Positions 8,184-17,943 of a stretch of 64,000 bases of DNA are shown piece by piece (the stretch's first letter is position 1; every line of letters starts with the position of its first letter). The DNA is from an uncultured Faecalibacterium sp. (GTDB taxonomy: Bacteria; Bacillota; Clostridia; Oscillospirales; Ruminococcaceae), in NCBI GenBank assembly GCA_934539245.1, contig CAKTCK010000010.1, positions 1 through 64,000 on the forward strand, given 5' to 3'. The translations under genes were made by a program, and so were the position numbers. The notes beneath the pieces are model-generated. The model was not told where the DNA came from. It was given only the letters and a program-made list of their open reading frames with translations, and did no database searches.

Positions 8184-8924
8184 ATGGCAAAATATTATTG
8201 CATCCTGTTCGATGCGGACAATACGCTGCTCAACTTTGATGCAGCCGAAAACAAGGCGCTGGCCGAAACGCTGGTGAACTATGGCATTGAGCCGGACGCC
8301 GAGACCGTGCAGACCTATCGCACCATCAACGAGGAACTGTGGCGACAGCTGGAAAAAGGCCAGATCCGCCGTGAGAAGCTGTTCGGCGAGCGGTTCAGCC
8401 GCTTTTTAAAGGCCATCAATGCCGCCGGTGACGGTGTGGAGATGAACCGCTACTATCTGGAGCAGCTGTCCACCCACCCAGACCTGATGAGCGCCGAAGT
8501 GCTGGACGTGCTGCGGGAGCTTTCCGAGGTGGCAACGCTGGCTATCGTCAGCAACGGTGCCCAGAAGGTGCAGACCCGCCGTCTGGCAGAAAGCGGCGTG
8601 ATGAACTTTATGGAGGATGTGTTCATCTCTGAGAAAATGGGCTGTGAAAAGCCCAATGCCCGCATCTTTGATGCCGCCCTGCGCGCGCTGGGTGTGGAGA
8701 ACCGGGAGCACGTTCTGATGGTGGGCGACAGCCTGGCCAGTGATATTCAGGGCGGCAGCAACGCCGGGCTGGATACCTGCTGGTACAACCCCAACCACGC
8801 CGAGAACCCCGGCAAGGTGATCCCCACCTACGAAATCGCCAGTCTGGAAGAACTGTATCCGCTGGTGATGGAGCAGGAGGAGCTGGCCAATGTTGGCCTG
8901 AAGAACCGCCGCCACCAGTGCTGA
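8184..8924 (+). CDS. YjjG family noncanonical pyrimidine nucleotidase (HAD)
   Basis: A 246-residue HAD phosphatase matching the YjjG family: motif I DADNTLLNFD (the family's second Asp followed by NT), motif II IVSNGAQ, Lys in GCEKPNARIFDAA, and motif III/IV VGDSLASDIQGG. YjjG enzymes hydrolyse pyrimidine nucleoside monophosphates including non-canonical ones and protect the pool from mutagenic bases. The length is close to the E. coli enzyme. It is followed within 33 bases by the ABC-F gene and probably co-transcribed. Confidence 0.88.
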   Translation: MAKYYCILFDADNTLLNFDAAENKALAETLVNYGIEPDAETVQTYRTINEELWRQLEKGQIRREKLFGERFSRFLKAINAAGDGVEMNRYYLEQLSTHPDLMSAEVLDVLRELSEVATLAIVSNGAQKVQTRRLAESGVMNFMEDVFISEKMGCEKPNARIFDAALRALGVENREHVLMVGDSLASDIQGGSNAGLDTCWYNPNHAENPGKVIPTYEIASLEELYPLVMEQEELANVGLKNRRHQC

Positions 8925-8957
8925 AACATGAAAAAGAACGGATAACGGATTAAAACT

Positions 8958-10853
8958 ATGCTGATACATTTGGAAAAACTGGGTAAGACCTTTGGCGAAA
9001 AGGTGGTGCTGCATGATGTGACCGCCAGTGTCGAGCGGGAGGACCGCATCGGCATCGTGGGGCAAAACGGTGCGGGCAAGACCACGCTGCTCAAGATCCT
9101 TACCGGCGAATATCAGGACTATGAGGGAGAGTTCAGCGTGACCCACGGGGTAACACTGGGCTATCTGGAACAGAACGCAAAGCTGGACGCTACGCTGGAT
9201 ATCTACGGCGAGATGCGCGCCACCTTTGCCCCGGTGCTGGACGCCATGGCGCAGATGCAAATTCTAGAGCGCCGCATGGCTGCCCAGCCGGAGAATGCCG
9301 ACCTGCTGGCACAGCACGATGCTTTGCAAAACATCGTGGACGCTGCCGACGGCTACAACATGGACGTGAACATCAAAAAGGTGCTGTCCGGCATGGGCTT
9401 TGCGCAGGATACATGGCAAAAGAACATTGCAGTGCTCTCCGGCGGCGAGCTGACGCGGCTGCGTCTGGCAAAGCTGCTGCTGGAAAAACCGGATGTCCTC
9501 ATTCTGGACGAGCCCACCAACCACTTGGATTTTGCCACCATGGAATGGCTGGAAAACTACCTCAAGGGTTACTCCGGCGCGGTGCTGGTGGTCAGCCACG
9601 ACCGCTATTTCCTCGATAATGTCTGTACAAAGATCTGGGAGGTATCCTTCCAGACCATGACCACCTACAAAGGCAACTTCTCGGCTTATCTGCCCCAGAA
9701 GGAAGCCGTCGATGCCCTGCGCCAGAAGCAGCACGATGCCGACGTGGCACTGGCTGAAAAACTGCAGGACTATGTAGACCGCAACCTTGTGCGCGCCTCC
9801 ACCACCAAAATGGCGCAGAGCCGCCGCAAGCAGCTGGAAAAGCTGGAGATCACCGAGGCACCTAAGGACGAGACCAACCAGCTGAAATTCCGCTTTGAAT
9901 ATGACGTTGAGCCGTGGAATGAGCTGGTGCTGCTGAAAAACCTCAGCATTAAGATCGGGGAGCGCACCCTGCTGGAACCCTTTACCTATACGGTCTGCCG
10001 CGGGCAGCGGCTCATCATTGCCGGCCCCAACGGTGCAGGCAAATCCACCCTGATGCAGGTGCTGGACGGCAAGCGCCGCCCCTCCGGCGGCATGGTGCGG
10101 CTGGGCACCGGGGCACGTCCCAGCATTTTTGCCCAGCAGCAGAACCGTCTGGGACAGGGCAGGGTGATTGATGTTATCTGGAACAAGTACCCCCGCATGA
10201 CCGAGCTGGAGGTGCGCAGCCACCTTGCAAAGCTGGGCTTCCGGGGCGATACCGTGTTCAAGCCCTGCGAAGCATTGTCCGGCGGCGAGCTGGCGCGTCT
10301 GCGCTTTGCAGAGATCGTGCTGGAGCGCCCGAACCTGCTGTTTCTGGACGAGCCCACCAACCACTTGGACATCTATACCCGCGAAAACCTGACCGAAGCA
10401 CTGATGGCCTACACCGGCACCCTGCTGCTGGTCACCCACGACCGTCATTTGATGAACAGTCTGGCCTGTCCCATCCTCTATCTTGAGGACGGCAAGGCGG
10501 TACTCTACCCCAGCTACGATGCCCTGATGGGACGCGCCGCCCCGGTGCAGGCTGCGCAGAAGGCTGCCGAGCCCGTCAAGACCGGCTACGGCAAGGAGCA
10601 GCGCCGCCGCCGCGCCGAACTGCGCGCCAAGATCAAGGCCTGCGAGGACGAGATGGAGGCCTGCGGTGCACGCGAGGTGGAGCTGGACAACGAGATCAAC
10701 TCCCCGGAGGTGTACAACGACCCCGACCTGCTGCGCCAGAAAAGTGATGAACTGAGCGACCTGCGCTTCCATCAGGAGGAGCTCTTTGCCGCATGGGAAG
10801 CCGCCATGGAAGAGCAGGAAGCCTACGAGCAGACGCAGCAGCCCGAAGAATAA
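8958..10853 (+). CDS. ABC-F family ATPase
   Basis: A 631-residue cytosolic protein with two ABC domains and no membrane segment. The first has GQNGAGKTTL and LSGGELTRLRLA followed by ILDEPTNHLD; the second has GPNGAGKSTL, LSGGELARLRFA and FLDEPTNHLD. Between them is the charged interdomain linker, and the last 90 residues form a coiled coil rich in Lys, Arg and Glu. Such proteins act at the ribosome E site as translation factors; some give antibiotic resistance, most are housekeeping (YdiF/YfmM-like). The chromosomal housekeeping context favours the latter. Confidence 0.92.
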   Translation: MLIHLEKLGKTFGEKVVLHDVTASVEREDRIGIVGQNGAGKTTLLKILTGEYQDYEGEFSVTHGVTLGYLEQNAKLDATLDIYGEMRATFAPVLDAMAQMQILERRMAAQPENADLLAQHDALQNIVDAADGYNMDVNIKKVLSGMGFAQDTWQKNIAVLSGGELTRLRLAKLLLEKPDVLILDEPTNHLDFATMEWLENYLKGYSGAVLVVSHDRYFLDNVCTKIWEVSFQTMTTYKGNFSAYLPQKEAVDALRQKQHDADVALAEKLQDYVDRNLVRASTTKMAQSRRKQLEKLEITEAPKDETNQLKFRFEYDVEPWNELVLLKNLSIKIGERTLLEPFTYTVCRGQRLIIAGPNGAGKSTLMQVLDGKRRPSGGMVRLGTGARPSIFAQQQNRLGQGRVIDVIWNKYPRMTELEVRSHLAKLGFRGDTVFKPCEALSGGELARLRFAEIVLERPNLLFLDEPTNHLDIYTRENLTEALMAYTGTLLLVTHDRHLMNSLACPILYLEDGKAVLYPSYDALMGRAAPVQAAQKAAEPVKTGYGKEQRRRRAELRAKIKACEDEMEACGAREVELDNEINSPEVYNDPDLLRQKSDELSDLRFHQEELFAAWEAAMEEQEAYEQTQQPEE

Positions 10854-10868
10854 AGGAGCGTATCCTCT

Positions 10869-11414
10869 ATGCCTAAAAATCACCGCAACTATCAAAAAAC
10901 ACGGCACATTGCCCTGTCTGGTCTGCTGTTTGCGCTGGCCATGGCGCTTTCCTTCATCGAGGGTACGCTGGTCATCCCAGGGCTTTTGCCGGGCATGAAG
11001 CTGGGGCTTGCCAACATCGTGGTCATGTATGCCCTGTTCTTCATGGGCGCTCGGCAGGCACTGGTACTGGATGTACTCAAGGCGCTGTTCGTCTTTCTGG
11101 TGTCCGGCTTTACGGCGGGCTTCCTCTCGCTGTGCGGCGGGCTTTTGTCCCTTGCGGTGATGTGGGTGCTGTACTATCTTCTGCCGATGCGGCCCACATG
11201 GTTCATCCTGTCGGTCTGCGGCGCACTGGCGCATAACGTGGGGCAGCTGCTGGGCGCAGGAGTCATCATCTCCTCGTCTTTGTCGCTGTACTATGCACCG
11301 GTCATGTTGGTGCTGGGGCTTGTCATGGGTGCGCTCACCTCGGTCACCCTGCGGGCGTTGCTGCCCGCGCTGGGCAAAATGGGCTTCAACACCCACGAAA
11401 ACCGCCCCGAATGA
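10869..11414 (+). CDS. Gx transporter family membrane protein
   Basis: A 181-residue protein with about five or six membrane helices and the family signature GMKLGLANIVVMYAL, matching the heptaprenyl-diphosphate-synthase component I-like / Gx transporter family. These resemble ECF-type substrate-binding subunits and often follow a NusG-domain II gene, which is absent here. The substrate is not established. It begins 15 bases after the ABC-F stop with GGAGCG upstream. Confidence 0.85.
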   Translation: MPKNHRNYQKTRHIALSGLLFALAMALSFIEGTLVIPGLLPGMKLGLANIVVMYALFFMGARQALVLDVLKALFVFLVSGFTAGFLSLCGGLLSLAVMWVLYYLLPMRPTWFILSVCGALAHNVGQLLGAGVIISSSLSLYYAPVMLVLGLVMGALTSVTLRALLPALGKMGFNTHENRPE

Positions 11415-11554
11415 CCGACCATTCCGGCAAGGCAGTTGCATTTTGGCCGGAAATCTGTATAATAAGGAAACAACTGTATTTTTATCAAAAAGACCCCAAA
11501 GGATAGCGCTGCCGCAGCATGGGAACTTGAGCGGCAGTCGGGAGGTGTTTGTAT

Positions 11555-14008
11555 ATGTCTGAAAAAGTTACCATCAAGGTCGAGCGTAAGGAGCTTCATC
11601 TGCCCACCATCGCACTGCGCGGGCTGGTGGTGTTCCCCAACAACCTTGTTCATTTTGAAGTCGGGCGGGAAAAGAGCATTGCCGCCGTGGAGTGGGCCAT
11701 GGCCAATAACTCCAATGTATTTCTGGTTGCCCAAAAGGAGATGGAGACCAGCGAGCCCACCCAGCAGGACCTGTACACCTACGGCGTAGTGGCCGAGGTC
11801 AAGCAGGTGCTGCGCGTGTCGGACGAGCTGGTCAAGGTGCTGGTAGAGGGCAAGTACCGCGCCAAGCTGACCGAGCTGGATACCACCGGCGATTTTCTGC
11901 TGGCCGCCGTGCGCTCCGCTCCAGTGCGTGCCGCAAAGCCCGAGGAGGCTGTGGAGACCGAGGCATTGCTCCGCGCCCTCAAGACCGGATTTGACGAGTA
12001 TCTGGGCATGAACCCGCGCCTTGCCAAGGATGTGGTGTTCACCATCGTTTCCAGCGATGACCCCATGTTCCTCACCGAGTATATGCCGGCAAACCTCTTG
12101 TTCCGCTACGAGGACAAGCAGGCTGTCATGAACGAGAACACCCTCAACGGCCGTTTGCAGCGCCTTGTGGAGATGCTGCGCCGCGAGTGTCAGGTGATGA
12201 AGATCGAAAAGGAGATCGCGGAAAAGGTCAACGAGTCCATGGACAAGAACCAGCGCGATTACTACCTGCACGAGCAGCTGCACATCATCAACGACGAGCT
12301 GGGCGAAGGGGACGATACCCACGCCGAAGCCGATGATTATCGCCGCAAAATTCGGGAACTGCACCTTGCCGAGGACAGCGAGAAAAAGCTGCTCAAGGAG
12401 GTAGACCGCCTTTCCCGGATGCAGAGCAGCAATCAGGAAGCCACGGTCATCCGCACCTATCTGGATACCTGTCTGGATCTGCCGTGGAACACCATGACCG
12501 TGGATGATCTGGATATCCACCGCGCCCAGCAGATCTTAGACCGGGATCACTACGGCCTGAAAAAGGTCAAGGACCGCATTCTGGAAACGCTGGCTGTGCG
12601 CAAGCTGGCACCGGACGTGAAGGCACAGATCATCTGCTTGGTCGGCCCTCCGGGTGTCGGCAAAACCAGTATTGCGCGCTCCATCGCCGAAAGTCTTGGT
12701 CGCAAGTATGTGCGCATCAGCCTTGGCGGCGTGCGGGACGAGGCTGAGATCCGCGGCCACCGCCGCACCTACATCGGTGCCATGCCCGGCAAGATCATCA
12801 GCGCCATGATCACCGCCAAGTCCTCCAACCCCCTGATGCTGCTGGACGAGATCGACAAGCTGGCGGGGGACTTCCGGGGCGACCCGGCGGCAGCTCTGCT
12901 GGAGGCACTGGACCCGGAGCAGAACAGCACCTTCAACGATCATTTCATTGATATCCCGTTTGACCTGAGCCATGTGCTCTTTATTACCACCGCCAACGAT
13001 CTGGGCAGCATTCCCGGCCCGCTGCGCGACCGCATGGACATCATTGAGTTGCCCAGCTATACCCGCGTGGAAAAATACAACATTGCCCGCAAGCACCTGC
13101 TGCCCAAGCAGCTCAAGGCCTGCGGCCTGACCGGCAAGGTCACCATGAACCAAGGTGCACTCTACGGCATCATTGACGGCTACACCCGCGAGGCCGGTGT
13201 GCGTAATCTGGAACGCACCATCACCAGTGTGCTGCGCAAGTGCGCCCGCAAGATCGCTTCCGGCGAGGTGGAGAGCGTGGCGGTGACCGCTACCATGCTG
13301 GAGAAACTGCTGGGCCCCCGCATCGTCAAGCCGGACTTCCTCAACCGCACCAACGCCGTGGGCATCGCCAACGGTCTGGCATGGACCAGCGTGGGCGGTG
13401 AGACCCTGCCCATCGAGGTGCAGGTCATGGACAACGGTACCGGCAAGATCACCGTTACCGGCTCTCTGGGCGATGTGATGAAGGAGAGCGCACAGCTGGC
13501 AGTCACTTGGGTGCGCGTCCATGCCGAGGAATACGGCATCGACCCCGAGCGGCTGAAAAAGTGCGATCTGCACATCCACGCCCCCGAGGGTGCTGTGCCC
13601 AAGGACGGCCCCAGTGCGGGCGTCACTCTGACCACGGCACTGGTGTCCTGCCTGTCCGGTGTGCCGGTGCGCGGCGATGTGGCTATGACCGGCGAGATCA
13701 CCCTGCATGGTAATGTGCTGCCCATCGGCGGTCTGCGGGAAAAGAGCATGGCTGCCTACCGCGAGGGCATGAAAACCGTGCTCATTCCCAAGGACAACGA
13801 GCCTGACCTGTACGATGTGGACGAGGAGGTCAAGAAGAATCTGACCTTCCTGCCCATGCAGAATCTCTCGCAGGTGTTGGCTGCCGCTCTGCTCAAGCCG
13901 AAGGCTGCAAAGAGCACCGCAGGCCGTCCCCGCACCAAAAAGTCCAAGGCGGGGGAGAGCCGCATCCCTGCCGCGCCTGAGAAGAACCAGCCGGGCGCTG
14001 TCTGCTGA
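11555..14008 (+). CDS. lon: Endopeptidase La (Lon)
   Basis: An 817-residue ATP-dependent protease that degrades damaged and regulatory proteins in the cytosol. The N-terminal LON domain begins [15 protein letters not shown]; the AAA+ module has Walker A GPPGVGKT near residue 365 and LMLLDEIDK; the protease domain has catalytic Ser in KDGPSAGVT near 686 and Lys in GLREKSMAA near 729. The ATG at 11555 is eight bases after GGAGGT; the TTG six bases earlier is a poorer start. A basic Ala/Lys-rich tail of about 35 residues extends beyond the usual C-terminus. It heads a run into engB. Confidence 0.97.
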   Translation: MSEKVTIKVERKELHLPTIALRGLVVFPNNLVHFEVGREKSIAAVEWAMANNSNVFLVAQKEMETSEPTQQDLYTYGVVAEVKQVLRVSDELVKVLVEGKYRAKLTELDTTGDFLLAAVRSAPVRAAKPEEAVETEALLRALKTGFDEYLGMNPRLAKDVVFTIVSSDDPMFLTEYMPANLLFRYEDKQAVMNENTLNGRLQRLVEMLRRECQVMKIEKEIAEKVNESMDKNQRDYYLHEQLHIINDELGEGDDTHAEADDYRRKIRELHLAEDSEKKLLKEVDRLSRMQSSNQEATVIRTYLDTCLDLPWNTMTVDDLDIHRAQQILDRDHYGLKKVKDRILETLAVRKLAPDVKAQIICLVGPPGVGKTSIARSIAESLGRKYVRISLGGVRDEAEIRGHRRTYIGAMPGKIISAMITAKSSNPLMLLDEIDKLAGDFRGDPAAALLEALDPEQNSTFNDHFIDIPFDLSHVLFITTANDLGSIPGPLRDRMDIIELPSYTRVEKYNIARKHLLPKQLKACGLTGKVTMNQGALYGIIDGYTREAGVRNLERTITSVLRKCARKIASGEVESVAVTATMLEKLLGPRIVKPDFLNRTNAVGIANGLAWTSVGGETLPIEVQVMDNGTGKITVTGSLGDVMKESAQLAVTWVRVHAEEYGIDPERLKKCDLHIHAPEGAVPKDGPSAGVTLTTALVSCLSGVPVRGDVAMTGEITLHGNVLPIGGLREKSMAAYREGMKTVLIPKDNEPDLYDVDEEVKKNLTFLPMQNLSQVLAAALLKPKAAKSTAGRPRTKKSKAGESRIPAAPEKNQPGAVC

Positions 14009-14028
14009 AAAACAGAAAGGAACACGCC

Positions 14029-14631
14029 ATGATCTTCAATAAAGCTGATTTTATTGCCAGCTATGGCATTTCCAGCCAGCTGCCCGAAAGCGACCGCCCG
14101 GAGCTGAGCTTTTCGGGGCGCTCCAACGTGGGCAAATCCAGTCTGATCAACAAGCTGTGCAGCCGCAAAAATCTGGCGCGCGTGTCCAGTACGCCGGGCA
14201 AAACGGCTACCATCAACTTCTATTCGGTGGACGACTGCTATTTTGTGGATCTGCCGGGCTACGGCTATGCCAAGGTGAGTAACGCCGACCGCGAGCGCTG
14301 GGATGACCTCATCAACAGCTACTTCGAGGCACCCCGCCACCACACCCTGCTGGTGCAGCTGCTGGACTGCCGCCACGCCCCCAGTGCAGACGATTTGCAG
14401 ATGCTGCGCTATCTGCATTACCACCGCATCCCCTATGTGGTGGCACTGACCAAGGCGGACAAGCTGAAAAAGAGCCAGCTTGCCAAAACGCAGGAGGACT
14501 TTGAAAACATCTGCCGCCCCTACGGCTGCCAGAAGGTAGTGCTGACCAGCGGCGAAAACGGCTACGGCATCCCGGAGCTGCAAGCAGTGCTCAACGCCGC
14601 AGTGGCTGCGGAAAACGAAGAAGCGGAGTAA
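14029..14631 (+). CDS. engB: Ribosome biogenesis GTPase EngB/YsxC
   Basis: A 200-residue GTPase needed for assembly of the large ribosomal subunit. G1 GRSNVGKSSL, G2 STPGKTATINF, G3 DLPGYGYA and G4 TKADK are all present and spaced normally. The gene starts 20 bases after lon behind GAAAGGAAC, the lon-ysxC order known from Bacillus, so the two are one operon. Confidence 0.96.
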   Translation: MIFNKADFIASYGISSQLPESDRPELSFSGRSNVGKSSLINKLCSRKNLARVSSTPGKTATINFYSVDDCYFVDLPGYGYAKVSNADRERWDDLINSYFEAPRHHTLLVQLLDCRHAPSADDLQMLRYLHYHRIPYVVALTKADKLKKSQLAKTQEDFENICRPYGCQKVVLTSGENGYGIPELQAVLNAAVAAENEEAE

Positions 14632-14635
14632 CGCC

Positions 14636-15385
14636 ATGGCTTACAACGAATTTGCCTACTTTTACGATGAATTCAACGGCGAAGCGGACTACGACGCCCT
14701 GTACAGCCAGATCCATGCAAAGCTGGAAGCCCACGGCATCCATGATGGCATTGTGGCCGACCTTGGCTGCGGCACCGGGGAACTGACCCTGATGCTGACG
14801 CAGGCAGGCTACGATATGATCGGCATCGATCAGTCGGAAGAGATGCTCTGCGTGGTGCGGGATAAGGCCGAGCAGCTGGGACTTTCCGGCCGCCTGTTGC
14901 TGCTCCGGCAGGACCTGCTCAAGCTGGATCTTTACGGCACCATCCGGGCGGCAGTATCTACTTTTGATACCTTCAATCACATCCCGGATCTGGATACCGC
15001 CATTGCCAACGCAGGCTTTTTTATGGAAAAGGGCGGGGTGTTCCTGTTTGATATGAATACCCCCTATAAGCACCAGAAGGTTCTGGGCGATAATGCCTTC
15101 ACCTTTGAGGAAGAGGATGCCGCCTGCGTGTGGCGCAACCACTATAACGCCGCCGACCGCAAGGTGGAGATCACGGTGGATATTGATTATCACGAGACCG
15201 GCGAGCATTTCCACGAGGAATTCTGCGAGTATACCTATGATCTGGACACCATCCGTGCATCGCTGGAAAAGCACGGCTTTGCGCTGGAAAGCGTCTGTGA
15301 CGGCGAGACTTTCGGCTCGCTGACCGAAGAGAGCCAGCGCTACTTCTTCTGCGCAACAAAACAGTATACACAACTGGAGGAATAA
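14636..15385 (+). CDS. Class I SAM-dependent methyltransferase
   Basis: A 249-residue protein with motif I VADLGCGTGEL near residue 42, the acidic residue after strand 2 in IGIDQSEEML, and motif IV region VSTFDTFNHI. Closest in pattern to small-molecule methyltransferases of the Methyltransf_25 type followed by a beta-rich C-terminal part. Its substrate is unknown. It starts four bases after the engB stop and ends three before hslO, implying translational coupling within this operon. Confidence 0.85.
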   Translation: MAYNEFAYFYDEFNGEADYDALYSQIHAKLEAHGIHDGIVADLGCGTGELTLMLTQAGYDMIGIDQSEEMLCVVRDKAEQLGLSGRLLLLRQDLLKLDLYGTIRAAVSTFDTFNHIPDLDTAIANAGFFMEKGGVFLFDMNTPYKHQKVLGDNAFTFEEEDAACVWRNHYNAADRKVEITVDIDYHETGEHFHEEFCEYTYDLDTIRASLEKHGFALESVCDGETFGSLTEESQRYFFCATKQYTQLEE

Positions 15386-15388
15386 CCT

Positions 15389-16303
15389 ATGGCAAACCTG
15401 ATCCGCGGCCTGTCCGAGAACGGCGGTGTCGTGTTCTGCGGTGTGGATTCCACTGATATCGTCCGTAAAGCAGAAAAGCTTCACACCACAAGCGCTACTT
15501 GCAGCGCGGCACTGGGGCGCCTGCTCACGGGTGCGACCCTGATGGGCTCTATGCTCAAGGACGACCGCGACCGTATCACCTTGCGTGTGGCGGGCGGCGG
15601 CCCTGCGGGCGTGCTCATCGCCTGCACCGATGGCACCGGCAACGTGAAGGGCTGCATCGACAACCCGCTGGTGGAACTGCCTGCCAAAGCCAACGGCCAC
15701 TTGGATGTGGGTACCGCCGTGGGCAAGAACGGCGTGCTGACCGTCATCCGGGACAACCGCCTGCAAAAGGAACCCACGGTCGGGCAGGTGCCGCTGGTAT
15801 CCGGCGAGATTGCCGAGGATCTGACCAGCTACTATGCGTACAGCGAGCAGGTGCCTACCGTGATGGCACTGGGCGTGCTGGTGGACAAGGATCTGTCCAT
15901 CCTCTGCGCCGGTGGCTTTATGGTGCAGCTGCTGCCCGGTGCTACCGATGCCGAGATCGACCAGCTGGAAAAGAACATCAACGCCATGCCCTCTGTCACC
16001 GAGCTGCTCCATGCGGGCAAGACCCCCGAGGACATGATGCAGATGGCGCTGGCAGGTTTTGACCCCAGCGTGCTGGACGAGCGTACAGTGCAGTACCAGT
16101 GCGATTGCAGCGCTGAGCGCACCAAGGAGATGCTGCTCAGCCTTGGCCGCGCCGAGCTTGAGCGGATGCGGGATGAGGATCCTACCTGTGAGGTAGTGTG
16201 CCACTTCTGCCACAGCAAGTATCAGTACGACCTGAACGCCTTGCTTGCCGAGTACGATGCACAGGCAGCGCAGGCCGCCGAAGCAGCCCGGTCCAAAGAA
16301 TAA
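15389..16303 (+). CDS. hslO: Redox-regulated chaperone Hsp33
   Basis: A 304-residue cytosolic holdase activated by oxidation. The N-terminal domain reads GGVVFCGVDSTDIVRKA and the C-terminal zinc switch has CDC (near 233) and CHFC (near 270), giving the four cysteine ligands. It is the last gene of the lon-engB-methyltransferase-hslO run, fitting a protein-quality-control theme, and is followed by a terminator. Confidence 0.95.
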   Translation: MANLIRGLSENGGVVFCGVDSTDIVRKAEKLHTTSATCSAALGRLLTGATLMGSMLKDDRDRITLRVAGGGPAGVLIACTDGTGNVKGCIDNPLVELPAKANGHLDVGTAVGKNGVLTVIRDNRLQKEPTVGQVPLVSGEIAEDLTSYYAYSEQVPTVMALGVLVDKDLSILCAGGFMVQLLPGATDAEIDQLEKNINAMPSVTELLHAGKTPEDMMQMALAGFDPSVLDERTVQYQCDCSAERTKEMLLSLGRAELERMRDEDPTCEVVCHFCHSKYQYDLNALLAEYDAQAAQAAEAARSKE

Positions 16304-16323
16304 CCATACATAAAAGCGATACG

Positions 16324-16363
16324 CACCCCCAATGCCGGATATCCGGTGCTGGGGGTATTTTTA
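16324..16363 (+). terminator. Terminator after hslO
   Basis: ACCCCCA and GGGGGT arms with an inner GCCGGATATCCGGT stem, followed by ATTTTTATG. Confidence 0.85.
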
Positions 16364-16578
16364 TGAAAAAAGCAGTGTGCAGAACGCTGTCAGCAGGTGT
16401 AAACAAAAAGGGGACTTTTATAGAACGAGCAGGCTGTTTTGCACAAAAGGACGGTCGCTTTTTTAGCAATTCAATGTATTTGCGGGACAAACGGTAGAAC
16501 TTTGCGGTGGGATATGGTATACTATACTGTACTTGTATGCCCCGGGAAAAGGGGCTGCCAAAGGAGAGAGGACTTGTT

Positions 16579-17931
16579 ATGAAGATCATTCTGGTGGGCG
16601 GCGGCAAGGTCGGTACGGCTCTGGCACGTCAGCTCAGCGAGGAAGGCCACAATGTAACTGTGGTGGACACCAACAAAGCGCGCGTGGAGCACCTGACCGA
16701 AAGCTACGACGTGCTGGGCATCGTGGGCAATGGCTCGTCCATCACCACCCTGTCCGAGGCAGGCATTGAAGATGCGGACGTGTTCATTGCGGTCACCGGC
16801 TCGGACGAACTGAACCTGCTTTGCTGCATGTTTGCCAAAAAGGCGGGTCACTGCCACGGCATTGCCCGTGTGCGCAACCCGTCTTACAGCCATGAGCTGG
16901 ACTTTATCAAAAAGCAGATCGGTATTTCCGCCATCATCAACCCGGAAATGGCAGCGGCGAAGGAGATCTCCCATCTGCTGCGGTTCCCCGGTGCCAGCAA
17001 GATCGATACCTTTGCGGATGGCCGTGTGCGGCTGATCAAGTTTGCGCTGCCCGATGCACTGGACGGCGTAGCCATCCGCGAGATCCCCACCCGGCTCAAG
17101 AGCGATATTCTGGTGTGCGCGGTGGAGCGTGACGGCGGGGTCATCATCCCCAACGGTAACTTTGTGCTGCAAAAGGGCGATCAGGTCACCTTCCTTGCTA
17201 CGCAGGAAAAAGCCCACGCCTTCTTCCAGCAGCTGCATCTGCCGGTGCAGCCGGTGCGCAACGCCTTGATCGTGGGCGGCGGTGCCATTGCCTACTACCT
17301 CAGTCAGGAACTGTTGGAAAACCATGTGCGGGTGCGCATCGTGGAGCGGGACGCGGCCCGCTGCGTGGAACTGGCCGAGCAGCTGCCCGGCGCACAAATT
17401 TTGAACGAGGACGGCTCCAACCGCGAGTTTTTGCTTTCCGAGGGTCTGGAATCCACCGAGGCCTTTGTGGCGCTGACCAACATCGACGAGGAAAACGTGC
17501 TGCTGACCCTGTTTGCCAAAAAGCACTCGCAGGGCAAGCTGGTGACCAAGGTCAACCGTCTGGAATTTGACGATATTCTGGCTGGGCTGGATCTGGGCAG
17601 CGTGGTCTACCCCAAGTACATGACCTGTGACTACATCGTGCAGTACGTCCGCGCCCTGCAGAACGAGGCAGGCAGCAACATCAAGACCCTGTACCGCATT
17701 CTGGATGACCGCGTGGAGGCGCTGGAATTTACGGTGCACGAGGAAAGCGCCGCCACTGGTGTGCCCCTGAGCCAGCTGCACCTGAAAAAGAACCTGCTGC
17801 TGTGCTGCATTACCCGCGGCAGCAAGATCCTGATCCCCCGCGGCGGCGACCAGATCCAGGTGGGCGACAACGTCATCGTGGTCACGCTGGAGCATGGTCT
17901 GCACGACCTGCGCGATATCGTGGAGCACTGA
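16579..17931 (+). CDS. trkA: Trk potassium uptake regulatory subunit TrkA
   Basis: A 450-residue peripheral membrane protein with two tandem RCK units. Each has a Rossmann NAD-binding start: ILVGGGKVGTALA at the N-terminus and LIVGGGAIAYYLS near residue 230, each followed by a TrkA-C domain. It gates the TrkH channel in response to nucleotides. The ATG at 16579 follows AAGGAGAGAGG; in-frame codons upstream lie in the promoter region, where TATACT occurs at 16518 and again at 16523. trkH follows after 12 bases. Confidence 0.95.
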   Translation: MKIILVGGGKVGTALARQLSEEGHNVTVVDTNKARVEHLTESYDVLGIVGNGSSITTLSEAGIEDADVFIAVTGSDELNLLCCMFAKKAGHCHGIARVRNPSYSHELDFIKKQIGISAIINPEMAAAKEISHLLRFPGASKIDTFADGRVRLIKFALPDALDGVAIREIPTRLKSDILVCAVERDGGVIIPNGNFVLQKGDQVTFLATQEKAHAFFQQLHLPVQPVRNALIVGGGAIAYYLSQELLENHVRVRIVERDAARCVELAEQLPGAQILNEDGSNREFLLSEGLESTEAFVALTNIDEENVLLTLFAKKHSQGKLVTKVNRLEFDDILAGLDLGSVVYPKYMTCDYIVQYVRALQNEAGSNIKTLYRILDDRVEALEFTVHEESAATGVPLSQLHLKKNLLLCCITRGSKILIPRGGDQIQVGDNVIVVTLEHGLHDLRDIVEH

Positions 17932-17943
17932 CGGAGGCGGACT

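Noticed and set aside
9264-11441. 725-codon minus-strand frame opposite the ABC-F gene
   Set aside because: No domain, no start signal; the plus strand carries two intact ABC domains.
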